A stretch of 64,000 nucleotides of DNA. It comes from Artemia franciscana (lineage: Eukaryota; Arthropoda; Branchiopoda; Anostraca; Artemiidae). The position numbers and the translations under genes are program-made. Location: the NCBI RefSeq assembly GCF_032884065.1, contig NC_088867.1:31760593-31824592 (forward strand). Reading direction: 5' to 3'. Shown in pieces: positions 47,189-58,439 of this stretch. The notes beneath the pieces are model-generated. The model was given only the letters and a program-made list of their open reading frames with translations, did no database searches and was not told where the DNA came from. Positions within the stretch are counted from its first letter, which is position 1. Every line of letters begins with the position of its first letter.

Positions 47189-47253
47189 GGGGGCGCGAAG
47201 CGCCCCCACCAACTAGGTGTTGGGGTGGCGCGAAGCGCCACCCCAACAGCTAG
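47189..47253 (+). repeat. Double hairpin and CTAG 3' terminus of the Helitron
   Basis: Two GC-rich hairpins lie in series: GGGGGCGC-GAA-GCGCCCCC (47189-47207) and GTTGGGGTGGCGC-GAA-GCGCCACCCCAAC (47219-47247), two bases before CTAG. The second is the classical Helitron terminator. Having both with the same GAA loop suggests a duplicated terminator. Confidence 0.9.
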
Positions 47254-47282
47254 TATATATATATTATTTATATATTATATAT

Positions 47283-47344
<62 letters not shown>

Positions 47345-47346
<2 letters not shown>

Positions 47347-48015
47347 CTGGAAAAGCCAATCAATTTAGAGTCATTGAAAGGCTATTTAAATAGCCTCCTA
47401 CTTTCAGTGAAATTTCACAAGAGGTGAGGCAATTTCAAAATCCATTTGAAGCAGTTATAACCAGTTGCTTGGATAAAATCCAACCGGAGGCCACAAAGTT
47501 ACAAGCAAATGACCCTCTTAGGGACAAGTTCAAAGATGAAATTTTGAGTTTTTACCTGTTCTTGCCAGAGGAAGTTTTCTAATGCAAAAGCTTTGCATCA
47601 TGATACTTTTTAATCTTCAAAACAATATACATGTGTAAACACACAATTTTAAGAATGAAACATGTGTAAAACAATTTGAGAGCTAATTTGTCAGATCATA
47701 ATCTCAGGTCACTATTGACAATGGGAATATGAAACCTAAAGCCAGGAATATTTACCATTTTGGCATCCAGGAAACAATTTTACCATTTCCACAAATACAG
47801 GGGTCCATGTAGAGTATATCAATGCATAATTAAATAATATTAAATATGATGTTCAGTAATACTAATATTAAAAATGGAATAGTATATGATTAAAACAACA
47901 TCTATGTTTTGAATCTTTTTAATTTGAACCTCTAGTGTGTGGTTGGCTCCCTAGGTCCTGTTGGACAGACAATGTGGCCCTCTGGCAAAACCTTTTGTAG
48001 ATTCCTGCTCTAACA
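47345..48015 (+). mobile_element. hAT-like transposon remnant
   Basis: Plus-strand frame near 47400-47580 gives EVRQFQNPFEAVITSCLDKI, QPEATKLQANDPLRDKFKDE and ILSFYLFLPEEVF, resembling the middle-to-C-terminal part of hAT-derived proteins (LQ.D..LK.KF....L..FY..LP.E.FP). About 400 bases on, TGTGGCCCTCTGGCAAAACC and a final AGATTCCTGCTCTAACAG look like the usual hAT 3' end. Too decayed to name further. Confidence 0.5.
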
Positions 48016-48253
48016 GATAGGGATTGAAAATTTCAGCCACAATTTTTCCTTGTTTATCTCCCCAAATTCTTGCTTTCAGAAAATAATATTGCCCTAATGT
48101 TCAACTTTCTTCCATCAAGGAGAAATAAAGTATCAGTGAATAAAAAGAAAGACCAAGAAAGTTGGGGAACATTTCCTTGGAATTTACAAATAATTAAAAA
48201 ACTTCATAAAAAATAGCTAGCCAAATAGAGTAAAATAACAATATGTAACTTAC

Positions 48254-48378
48254 ATGCTGTGAAGTGAGGTCTTCCAGAAGCATCTGCAGAAACCAACTCC
48301 ATAATTGATTGAACAGGTTCTTGGAAAGATTCTGTGCCAATAGTAAAAACTATGTTGTCAGTAGCTTTAAGTGGAATG
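48254..48378 (-). CDS. Candidate internal exon, unidentified protein
   Basis: On the minus strand an open 125-base stretch ends in a good donor (GCAT|GTAAGTTA) and starts after AG (GTGAAG). It reads IPLKATDNIVFTIGTESFQE, then PVQSIMELVSADASGRPHFTA. The polypyrimidine tract is weak. The composition looks like real protein, but I recognise no family. It lies on the NOS strand, between the 54.4-kb NADPH exon and the FAD exons, and could belong to either gene or to another. Confidence 0.35.
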
Positions 48379-48399
48379 CTTCACAAGTAGGCTAGCCTA

Positions 48400-51300
48400 A
48401 AAAGGACAATACATGGTCTAAATGGGCCTGGATTATTCCTGACTTTCTCTTTCTACCCAACTTCATTCTTTATAGTTAAGCAATTCTTAATTAATCACAC
48501 AAGAGATGAGCATTGTTAGACAGTTTTAGAGAAACCCTATACAATAACTTTCTTAAGCTTTTAAGCATAAGTAAAATGCTTTAAAGGGAATAGACTAAAA
48601 CACTTGAAATGCACATTTGAATAAAAAAGTGTTAAGAGCAAACATTTTTTAGACATAAGCAATGATAACCCAATACAAAAGAAGGGTAAGAAGGACCTGG
48701 CTCCCTGCAAAAAAAAAAAAAACAGGAAAAAAGAAGGAGTTTAGGCTGCTTAATTAAAAAATATAATAGAAAAAATAGTTATCCTTCAAAACTGGATAGA
48801 ATTTTATCTAATAATTATTAATAATTAGATGCCTTTGAGACAAAGATAAAAATCTAGTGTAACAACTTCTTGCTATTTTGGAAAAGGGTTTAAGTTGGAA
48901 AAATGAAACTTTCAATGATGAATCCAGGGGCAAGAATATACTCTGGGAAGTTATTCCCAAGCTTTTATTTTAACCCCTTCTAATTTCTGTGATCAACATT
49001 TTGCATCTCTTTTATTCAATACTTGTCTTGTGCTACCATTTCAAGTTTGGCGTAGCACTAACTGATCCATGTCTAACCATTGTTCACATGGAACACATGC
49101 TACAAGTATTAGAATTTTACCTTAATTTACAGTTATTAATTTCCTTTTCTCAAATTTTAGGTCTAAAGATACAATCTCTATTGTTTGAGCAGAATTTTAA
49201 CCCTTTTAAATAGGTCTTTTCTAAATTTTGGAAATATAGCCTGTTTGTATATTGTTGAATCCTTAAAAACAAGAATTGAGCAAAGCTGAGAAACTGAAAA
49301 GTTTGGTAAAATTCTAGTCTAGTGACTTCTTGCTATCTTGGAAAGGGGTTAAGTTAGGAAAATGAAAGTTTCAGGGATGGGTCTACAGGCTAAAGTATGT
49401 CCCAGGAAGGTATTTTGAAGTACCTGCCTTTACTTCCTCTCCCTTGAGAGGGTCCTGACCTTTGATGACCTTTAAAAATGTGTTATAAAAGTGAAACCCT
49501 GCAACATAGATTTTCTGCTTGAATGAAGTACAACAAAATTATTTTCAGCTTCACAACTTTGCTCAGTCCCAATTTATAAGGTTTTAAAGATATGCAAATG
49601 CATTTCCTAAATTAAAAAAAAACAACAAAAAACATTGAAATGGCTCAAAATTCTACTCAAATAACAGGAATTGCATTTACAGAACTAAAGGCAGAGAAAA
49701 AACAACTGTTAGCTGAAAATTAAGGTAAAATATTGTTTTGTCAAAATTTCAACAGGCATAGACTTGTCATGTAGGCAAATTTCAGGGCCCATTAAAGGGA
49801 GAAGGGGCTGATTTAGGTACTCTAAATAACCTTCCTGGAATATACTTTTGCCTGTAGACCCATTCCAAACCTAACCCCTTTTTGAGATAGCAAGAAGTCA
49901 CTAAACTAGAATTTTACTGAAAAGTTTTCTAGTAGGCTAGTCTACTTAATTTGAGCTGAAGTTCATTTTCATAAATCTAAATTCATTTTCTTAACTTAAC
50001 CCTTTTCCAAGATAGCTAAACTAGAATTTTAACAAAACTAATTCAAAATCCTTTCAAAATTTGTAGTTTGTTAAAATTTAGGCAGCACTTCGTCTCAAAA
50101 GCTGCATCAAACTGATCTAGAAAGTCTGCTATATGTTTAGCATTGGAGAGAAAAGGATGAAAAACTTCCATTAAAAAGGAAAATGAGTAAGGTGGGTTTC
50201 TCTTTGGGGGGGGGGTGGCTGTCACTTTAATGAGCAGGTGTTGGTAGCTGGTTTACCTTAAATTGCAGCTTGAAGCAATCTACAGATTTTAGTACCCTGT
50301 TCCTTTTTCAAAAGCTGTTTGAAATCTTGGGTTATAGTAGGATTCAATTTATTTCTTTTTAAGTGAAAGGAATTCTAGCCTAACCTCTTTGCTATTTTAG
50401 CTTTAACATATCATAGTTTGAAGAATAGGCCTATATATTTATATCACATCTTCTCTAGAGTACCACAAGAAAACAAAATATTAAAGTCCACTATATCAGA
50501 TATAGTTTCTAGCAACACAGGCAAACCTTACAAACCTATAGTGATTCATAAGAATATAATTGACTTGTTGCACTTTCTTCTTTTCTGCTTTGAATTAGTA
50601 TTCAGTCAGTGTTGCAATATGTAAAAAAAAAAATCGCCAGGGCCTTTCAAGAAACGCAAAGAAACACCATAGCCTGCTGTCATGTATTTTAAAACTGAGT
50701 AGAGAGAGAAGGAACATAATAATCGATGACAAATAATTCAGAAACAGACAAAAATGTGAAAAAACAAGGAAATTGGATTCATTAGTAATTGGAGCATAAA
50801 ATAAAGTAAGAGTTCCGTATTTTTTTGGTAATTTTCTTTGTCAAACCTATGACTATATGACTATATTAAATCATTAAAAGGGGTATACGGTTGTTGTCAA
50901 AATGCAAACCATGGGATTAAGCAATATATTAGCAATATAAAAATGTAAATTCATTTGTTCTAGCATGTCTGCTTCTCAAGAAGCCCAATTCTTGACCTTT
51001 ACCTCATACCCAAAACAACAGTGTAAAGCAAAGCAAAATTTGTAGGAAATTGGCTATGCTTCATCTTTCAAAAGTAAAAAAAAGTCTGAAAGGGAAAAAA
51101 ATCGATTCCCAGCATAATGAAGTTCCACTTCCTTCCGTAGTTTTAAAAACATGGTTGTAATTTACTTTATTATTCCGAAATATGACATAAATAGTTCCGC
51201 CAAAAGGATTTCGATGACTTTGGAACAGATCCGATAAGAAAAGTTTTCATTTGCTGATCTTTAAAAAGGGTAAACATTATTTTTTGACAGTATCCAAATA

Positions 51301-51530
51301 TGTCCTGTAAAAAGACATTTTTACTGATTACATGGCAATTGATATCTTTATTCAAAGTCCTACTTCACTCCAGATTTGGCTGAAATTAGACTGGCGATTT
51401 GCGAAGATGTCATCTATTTTTTTTACAACTTCGTTTTCAGTTTTGGTTACTCATTACCAGACAATGATATGCTTACGAAAAAGTAAAAACTAAAGCGTTT
51501 CGCCTACGTTACTGGATGAAGCTAATTCAG
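48400..51530. other. Intergenic stretch with diverged internal repeats
   Basis: A segment recurs at about 48850-48960 and 49315-49420 (GACTTCTTGCTAT(T/C)TTGGAA, GGGTT(T)AAGTT, AATGAAA(C/G)TTTCA) and in inverted form at about 49815-49925 (AATAACCTTCCTGGAATATA, TAGCAAGAAGTCACTAAACT), with a weaker copy near 49990. No RBBP4 exon could be recognised here even though the RBBP4 3' exon lies downstream. Confidence 0.45.
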
Positions 51531-51532
51531 CC

Positions 51533-51940
51533 ATGTCGAAGAGCACAGGTTCATGTGTCTTTTATGATAAAATCTCTCGTGTCCTGCTACCCCCTCGACA
51601 TTGGAAATGCGAAAAATTATCGATATCCAAAGAAAAACTGAGAGAGCTTTCCAGAAGAATTCTTTACATTATTTCTAACTGCTCACAGCCCCCTATATGT
51701 GTTTTTTTTCGAATGTTCTGTAGCTGGTGGTGTATTCATAAAATATTCCAACAAATATTTTATAATCGGGATTTCTTTGCTCTTTTAGTATATTCTTTCG
51801 CTAAAAAAACAATTAAAACACGAATGTTGATGCACACCCTACCCTTGAGAAAAATACCTATTATACTGCAGTCCTTACGGTCTAACTCAGATAAAATAGT
51901 CAAGGGATTTCTCTGCAAAGATATTGAAATTTGTGGGTGA
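51533..51940 (+). CDS. Hypothetical open frame, 135 codons
   Basis: ATG-initiated open frame without interruption (MSKSTGSCVFYDKISRVLLP at the start, then a basic and hydrophobic mix with several Cys and Trp). I recognise no family. It might be a fragment of a mobile element: the sequence KIPIILQSLRSNSDKIVKGF is not diagnostic. It is reported because its length is unusual for this AT-rich DNA. Confidence 0.2.
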   Translation: MSKSTGSCVFYDKISRVLLPPRHWKCEKLSISKEKLRELSRRILYIISNCSQPPICVFFRMFCSWWCIHKIFQQIFYNRDFFALLVYSFAKKTIKTRMLMHTLPLRKIPIILQSLRSNSDKIVKGFLCKDIEICG

Positions 51941-53122
51941 AATGCTTGAAATTATCCATCCCTTATACATTTAAATGGGTTCTGATAGATCCTCGGAAGG
52001 CTAAAATCTGCCACAGTATGTAATAGCAGCATATTTGTTGAAGAAGACTGAACAGGTGCAGCTGCCATCATCCCAAGCTTTCAACGAAAAATATTTTTTC
52101 CACGTCCTAAATTTCTCTCGATTCTTTTTGGTGAACCCTCAACTATGAAGATGGCATCATTGTATTTGTACTTGGTGACATTATGGTATTAATTCATTTT
52201 ATTTAATCCCAGTCACCCACCTTTTCGCTGACTAAGGTACATGAACTTGCTGAATTTATAGATTTAAAAGAGGTTTGTGACCTGATCACGAAAATATAGG
52301 CAACAGATAACAAGATCTGTGTTACACATGTCCCCTCCATAATGGAAATAAACACAAGCTAACTAGAAATCCTTTGACCAATAGCGTATTCTTCCTGGTG
52401 CTGTAATTATTGTTGACAAGGAAAGAGTTTTCTTGCCAAAAGCTGTAATGCAAGGCAGCCAAGTCAAATATCTTTTCCTGAATACAGTTGTCAGATTGGT
52501 TAGATTTATTGCATCAACCAGAGAAGGATCGTTTGATTTCTTTGCGTGGACTGCCAATCTCAGATTAAGATTAATTTTAAAGATTTTTTTTTTTTTACGC
52601 AAGGAAGAATTAAAGATGAAACTGGAAGAATGAAAACGAACATAAACTATTGCTTCACTGATTACGTAAGATATTTCTGCTAGATTAACTCGAATAAGTA
52701 GCACAAATTTTTTTCAGTAGTATCTCAGTATCGAAAATTTTTAACACACAACTGAAACTTTTGACAATTTAATGTGATACTCTTAAAATCATTAAATATA
52801 GGTTTTGGTTCTAACAACCCTTAAATCTTTGCAAAAAATGTTTCCAACTTTCACACAGTCTTAAGAATCCAACCCAGATTCCGGTTGCTCTAAATGTAAT
52901 TTTCACCAACGCAGATTAGGCCAAAAATGAAAAATAAGATATCACATGTAGGGAAATCTTATTAGGTGTAAACGTGCTAGATCTTAACTTGGATGCAAAA
53001 CGGTCTGTCTGTGCTGCACTTAATTCTTATCACTGCCAGACTGCTCAAGAGAGGCATTCAGCACCATGTTTCCATCAAAATTACCATTTGAAATTTGTCA
53101 GCAAATTATATTACAATGTTAA

Positions 53123-53344
<222 letters not shown>

Positions 53345-54421
53345 TATTTTTTGTTATTAAAAAAAAAACTTTTTTGAATTTCTTGCTGTATCTTTTTTTT
53401 TTGTGAAATAAGAGGTATCCAGTAAAACTGGCTAACTCCACAAAAAAGGCTGTTTAGAAGATTCACGAAGAATTTAAATTGTGGACTTGTCTACTGTATC
53501 AATGGTGCTAACAATGTTTGACCGGGATGTTCCATAGGATTCTATTTTGAATAAGAAGGCAGTTTGAAAAACATGTGGAAGAAAGCAGTGTTGTAATATG
53601 GGAAATATATGAAAAGACAAATAGGAAATACGCTATAGAAAAATCTCTTCGTCTGAAGGGAGGAGGAATCGCTATAGAGTAAAATGACGTGTGGTATTCC
53701 CTCCCCACTCTTAGAGCTAACAGTTTTTTTCTATTAATTTTTTATTGCAACATTTGGAGTATGAATTAATCCAGTTAACATAAGGGTGGGTATGTGGGTT
53801 GCATCCTTTTTATCCTTAGTTCTTCTTTTATCTTCCAAAATGAAGGAAGGCTGTAGGCAACAGAATTCATAATCCTTAAAGGGAACTATTTCGTGACCAT
53901 GTGGCATTTAGCTGATCTACAAGCAGTAAAATATGGTCTAATTGATAGAATATGGTGGCACTAAGTATTTAATCGAAGGTTGCTCGCTTACTGATTTCAA
54001 AAAAACTAAGTGTATTTTTTTTGCTTTAAAAAAATCATTAAAACTAAAGTTTCTTCAAGGATCTAGCTGCTGATCGTTATCAATGCTACTAGTAATAGGT
54101 ATTACCGATATCTACCCCGCAATTACTGTGTAACTGTCAATTTTAAAGTAGACATTCACCTTAAAATATTTTGTCCTATTGTTCCAGGATATGCCAGGTC
54201 ATACCGTTGTCATAGAATATGCCTTGAATCCTGAAAATTCTAGTCTTTGGATCTAAGACTTTTCCAAGACCTTATGGATCTAGAGAATCGTCTCACTAGT
54301 CAGAGATAAGTATATGGTACCATCTCACCAAAACATCAGCCACATTGCGTCAGCACTTTATGAAAGAAACTTTTGCTTTATGAAAGATAATATTTAAATT
54401 TTATTTCATACTGAAACTTAC

Positions 54422-54616
54422 AATAAGGCTTTCTACAACCGACGCAGGTGCATTCGCAGTGATATTTCTGGTTTTTTTTTGAAATATTGAAATTCCAACC
54501 GATTTGACATCATTAGTCAGGGTAAAATCTCCGCATACATAAATATGACCGCGATCATGATGCAACAATTGATAAATACGACAGGCGTTGACATCTATCC
54601 TCATCTGTTCAAGTCC
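54422..54616 (-). CDS. Second NOS-type exon (NADPH-binding, HIYVCGD motif)
   Basis: 195-base exon, phase 0 at both ends, bounded by TTTGTTTTCCAG and ATT|GTAAGTTT. It reads GLEQMRIDVNACRIYQLLHH, then DRGHIYVCGDFTLTNDVKSV and 25 more codons. In NOS the C-terminal NADPH module has ...V(Y/W)xLLxxxGHxYVCGDVxMAxDV...; the spacing and the FTLTNDV continuation fit NOS better than cytochrome P450 reductase (YVCGDARNMARDV). On this strand it lies about 18 kb upstream of FAD exon A, the wrong side for one gene. It probably belongs to a neighbouring NOS-like gene. The next exon (RYHEDIFG in the family) was not found; an AG|GACATATTTGGATAC at about 51310 is a weak candidate. Confidence 0.7.
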
Positions 54617-54999
54617 CTGGAAAACAAATATATTAATAAATCCAAGATTCTATCTACAGTCAGTTTGACTAAGTGGAAAACAGCACACAAACAAAGGAAG
54701 AGTCAAAACTAGTAACGATAACTTCTTTCCATTAGACATGCACGTGACTTCAAAAACAACAAACTGATTATCACCTTTATTTAAAGCCTGACTCCTACAA
54801 ACCAATAATTATTTTTTCGCTATTTTTCGAGGTGACCTTTAATTTTTTTCAGATAAAATTCTTTCAATTCAGGTAAAAAAAAACATTATTTGGCTGTTCG
54901 CATCATCACGCATGCATGTAGGGTAAAGGGATATGTTTGAAAGTTATGGGTTCAAATTTTATTAAACAATCATTGAATGATCATGTTAAAGAAATTTGA

Positions 55000-56490
55000 T
55001 GTTTCGAAAGATATCGTGTCTTAGAGCTCTTATTTTAAATTCTGACTGCATCTGGTGATTGATATAGCCGGAACGGATCCGCTCTCTTTGAGGTTATGGG
55101 GAGGTGGTGCTAGTTCTGAAAAATTGAAAAAATGAGGTATTTTCACCTTACGAAGGAGTCATCGGATCTTAATGAAATTTCCTATTTGGAAGGACCTCGT
55201 AACGGATATCTTTTATTTTAAATCCCGACTGGCTTCCAGTGTCATTAGGAGGGGGGGGGGCAAAAATCTTGGATAAAACTTAAAGCGGAGAGATCAGGAT
55301 GAAGCTTGGTGGGAAAAACAAGCACACGTCTAAGATAAGAGGCTGACATAACCGGACCAGATCCACTTTCTTCGATTGAGTTTGGGGGGGGGAATAATTC
55401 GGTATAACTAGAAAAATGAGGTATTTGTAACTTACGAATGGATGATCAGATATTAATAAAATCTGATATTTAGAAGAATCCTGTGCTTTAGAACTCCTTT
55501 TTTAAGTCCCGATCAGATCCGGTGACATTGGAGGGAGTTGGAGGAAGAAACCAGAATTCTTGGAAAACATGAAAATCAAGGTAACTTACGAATGGGTGAT
55601 AGGATCTTAATGAAACTTGATATATAGAAGAATCTTATGTCTCCGATGCTCCATTTTCAATTCGAATCATATCCGGGAACATGGAGGGTCAGAAATCTTG
55701 TAAAACAGAAATCTTGAAATAACAGAGTGGAGAGATTGGGATAAAACTTGATGGGAAGAATAAGCACAAGTTATGGATACAAGTGATTGACATAATCCGA
55801 ACTGATTCGTTCTCTTTGAGGGAGCAGGGGAGTTTTAATTTGCACAAATTAGAAAAATTGAGGTAGTTTTAACTTAATAATGTGTGATCGGATCTTAATG
55901 AAATTTGATTTTTAGATGGATATCGTGTCTCAGAGCTCTTATTTTATATCTCGACCGGATCCAGCGACATTAGGGGGAGTCGAAGAGGAAAGCCTAAAAT
56001 CTTGGGCAACGCTTAGAGTGGAATGTAACTTGGTGGGTAGAATAAGTAAATGTCGAAGATGCATGATTGACGTAACCGGAATGGATCAGCTCTCTTTGGG
56101 GGAATTAGGGGGGTCCAGTGCTTTGGTGAGTTCGGTGCTTCTGGACGTGCTAGGACAATGAAAATTGGTATGTCAGGGACCTGCACAAATTGACTCGATA
56201 ATTAGTGTTCCCCGATTTTACAACATGGGGGGTTGAAGAGAAGAGCGAAATTAAAAAAAATGATATATTTTAATTTACGAGTGGGTGATTGGATCTTAAT
56301 GAATTTGTATATTTAGACGGACCTCGTGTCTCAGAGCTCTTATTTTAAATCCCGACCCGCATTAAGCCTCTGATTCTTCTTTTAAATCAATCTATTGATT
56401 CTTATAATGTTGCTAAAGCTCATACTATATGAGCTCTTGGCTCTTCCAACTTCGTCACAAGTGCCATATGAGCTCTTAGCTCTTGTTAAA
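55000..56490 (-). repeat. Inverted relative of the ~290-bp tandem array
   Basis: On the minus strand this repeats the landmarks of 21545-24446: TAAGAGCTCATATGGCACTT, AGAGCTCTGAGACACGAGGT, TTTCATTAAGATCCGATC, AAAGAGAGCGGATCCG(TT), CACCAAGTTTCATCC and CACCGGATC. About five units are present (GGATC(C)-type markers near 55080, 55370, 55800, 56090 and the cap at about 56430-56490). It ends in the same AAGAGCTAAGAGCTCATATG cap, so it is an independent copy of the same element in opposite orientation. Confidence 0.8.
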
Positions 56491-56879
56491 ATAGGCTTGG
56501 GAAAGCTGACTGTTCATTGTGTTTCCGCAAGTCTAATGGTAACATGTGATCATCTTCTGTTTGAGCGCCTTGTCTATTGTAGAGCACGTAAGGCAATGGA
56601 ATTTGAACTAAGTGAATTAAGAGACTTGACTTTTAGTTATAGAGAAAAATCATGGGGAGCAACGGTCAATGTGACAAGGGCGCCAAGGAGCGAAATCTTA
56701 GGGAAAGCTGAATGTCGCAAAGGTGTCAATAATTGACGAAATTGACAAATCTATTAAGAAAAAGAGTGAAAAACGAAATAAACAGAGAAAAGAGGCAACG
56801 GGAGAAATCTCGGGGGGTTAAGGGTCGAGTCGAAAGTGATTGGAGACCAACTTGCTAAGGGAGGGAGTAGTTTCCAAGG

Positions 56880-57800
56880 GGAGATTCTCCGGTGATTTTT
56901 CTCAACAAGTCGTATTTTGCACGTTTTGCTTGGGGGGGGGGGGGGTTGTGTTTGTCGGAGAGGAAAGACTGTGACAGATTTTTTGAAAGTGTGGGATATT
57001 CATAGGAAGAGAGCTATTTTTTACAGGGATGATTTTCCATTGGAAAGGAAATTTTCGGGGGTAGGCGTAGACTTTTCAGCAGAAATTTTACACGGGGGAT
57101 ATTTAGATGAATTCAAATACAAATTTGCTCATTCACCTCATGAAAAATAATCCACGAAGAACTATCTATTACAGTTATCTACGAGAAACTTTTCGAAGGA
57201 GGGGATGGATCTCGGAAAAGTTTTCAACATAGAAGTAATTTTCGGAATGAATTAATAAACGATCAGAAATAAAGTAAAAATTGGTATCTTTTTTTTAGTA
57301 AGATGATGAAGAATAAGCTAAGAAGAATTTTTCTTAAGGAATAGTGAACAATATGTTGTTGTTGTTTTTTTAGGGGAGGGGGGTATTTGTAGCGATGACA
57401 CACTTTTACGGGAGCAAATTCACGGGGGAAGAATTTTACGTGGGGGAACTTCCTTAGGGTAATTACCATGAATGAGGAGGTATTCATCCGGATATTATTC
57501 GAAAAAAAAATCAGAAGTTAAATTTTAAGAAAACTATTTTTTCTGCTGAAAGTGAGGAGAAGCGCTAAAACCTGAAAAGTTTATATGTGGGCTGCCTCCT
57601 CCTCTATATCCCACTCTTTACACTAAAGTTAGACCTTCATTCAAAATTCTTAAAGAGAGACTTTTTTTGAAGTGTTTAAAACCTGAGCGTGAAGAGAGAT
57701 GCATTGAAAAGGAGTCGGCATATATACGGAATAACATCTGTTCTCTAAAAGTTTTAATATTACTTCTTACTTTTAACAGACAAAAATTGTAACTTTTTAA
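56880..57800. mobile_element. Old foldback-family copy with decayed palindrome
   Basis: 57545-57775 is a worn version of the foldback core: CTGAAAGTGAGGAGAAGCGC on the left and TTACTTCTTACTTTTAACAG on the right, with CCACTCTTTACACTAAAGTT and its mirrored GAGCGTGAAGAGAGATGCAT between. The flanks (GGGGGAACTTCC, GAGCAAATTCACGGGGGAAG) resemble the worn G-rich part of the family arm. Estimated as clearly older than the copies at 24.6 and 30.6 kb. Confidence 0.5.
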
Positions 57801-58171
57801 ATTTAATTCCACTGCGAAGGATTATGGGGTAATCTCCAGCACCTGTAATTATTCATCTAGACCTGTTAAAGTTTTGACACATAAAATTTCAGACTTCAAA
57901 ATACCACTTAAACACCAGAGATTCATCTCTCATACGCCATCTTCTATTCAAAGTACCTGCTACCCGTATATTTGATAGATATGCCTTTATATCCATGCCA
58001 AAACCCAAAACAAGAGACATCCAAGGCTACCACTTTTTTCTTATTAGCAAAACAGGTCTTGTGACGTTTTTCTGATTATCGCATCACCTTCCTATTAGCT
58101 TATGAAGTAACACAAGTTTTGTGATGTCAGGTCTTAAATGTGCCCGTATTCAATATTTGTATCTTTTACAG

Positions 58172-58332
58172 TCAAATTGGCAGGGCCGCAAGACACCTGT
58201 TTTGAAACATGCCATGAACGGCTGTGCCAGGATTCGGCTGACTCACATTTTGTATTTAAGAGTTCAAAACCTTTACAGTACGGTTCTCTGTTATGCAAAT
58301 ATCGTGGTGTAATTTTCACCAACATTGATTGA
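58172..58332 (+). CDS. Candidate exon, possibly MGAT5-like C-terminal region
   Basis: It starts after a strong acceptor (TTGTATCTTTTACAG) and reads KLAGPQDTCFETCHERLCQD, then SADSHFVFKSSKPLQYGSLL and CKYRGVIFTNID to a stop. The Cys spacing and LAxPxxxCxExCxxxxLxC pattern recall the cysteine-rich C-terminal part of alpha-1,6-mannosylglycoprotein 6-beta-N-acetylglucosaminyltransferase (MGAT5; LAKPGQSCTEVCQ...). The family continues about 50 residues further, so either a donor lies before the stop (a weak GT at about 58305) or this is a fragment. Two other frames across the same bases are open by chance. Confidence 0.4.
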
Positions 58333-58439
58333 ATTTTTGGGGTTGTTCCCTCCCCCTTTTCAACATTTTCCCAAATTTTTTAAGGCTTGTAATTTCTTAT
58401 GGGAATCATTAGACTTAATGAGCTTTACATATTTGGATT

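Larger units (their letters stand above)
44356..47253 (+). mobile_element. Helitron with both termini
   Basis: The 5' end is TC at 44356 (TCTATCTATATAAAAATAAG, then TTGTCTGTC). The 3' end is CTAG at 47250-47253, preceded by a perfect 13-bp hairpin (GTTGGGGTGGCGC GAA and complement, 47219-47247). It is flanked by A on the left and T on the right inside TA repeats, the Helitron insertion rule. There are no terminal inverted repeats or target duplication, as expected for rolling-circle elements. The interior is A-rich repeat, a GACGACCGGGACACAGGGA minisatellite and a helicase C-terminal remnant. It is defective, with no Rep domain. Confidence 0.9.

Noticed and set aside
51170-51355. Possible last NOS exon (DIFGYCQK resembling the family's HEDIFG)
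   Set aside because: Only four residues match, RYHE is absent and the phase is untested. Mentioned as a weak candidate but not called.
52363-52704. 113-codon minus-strand frame
   Set aside because: No recognisable family and no splice context. An opposite-strand frame of similar length overlaps it.
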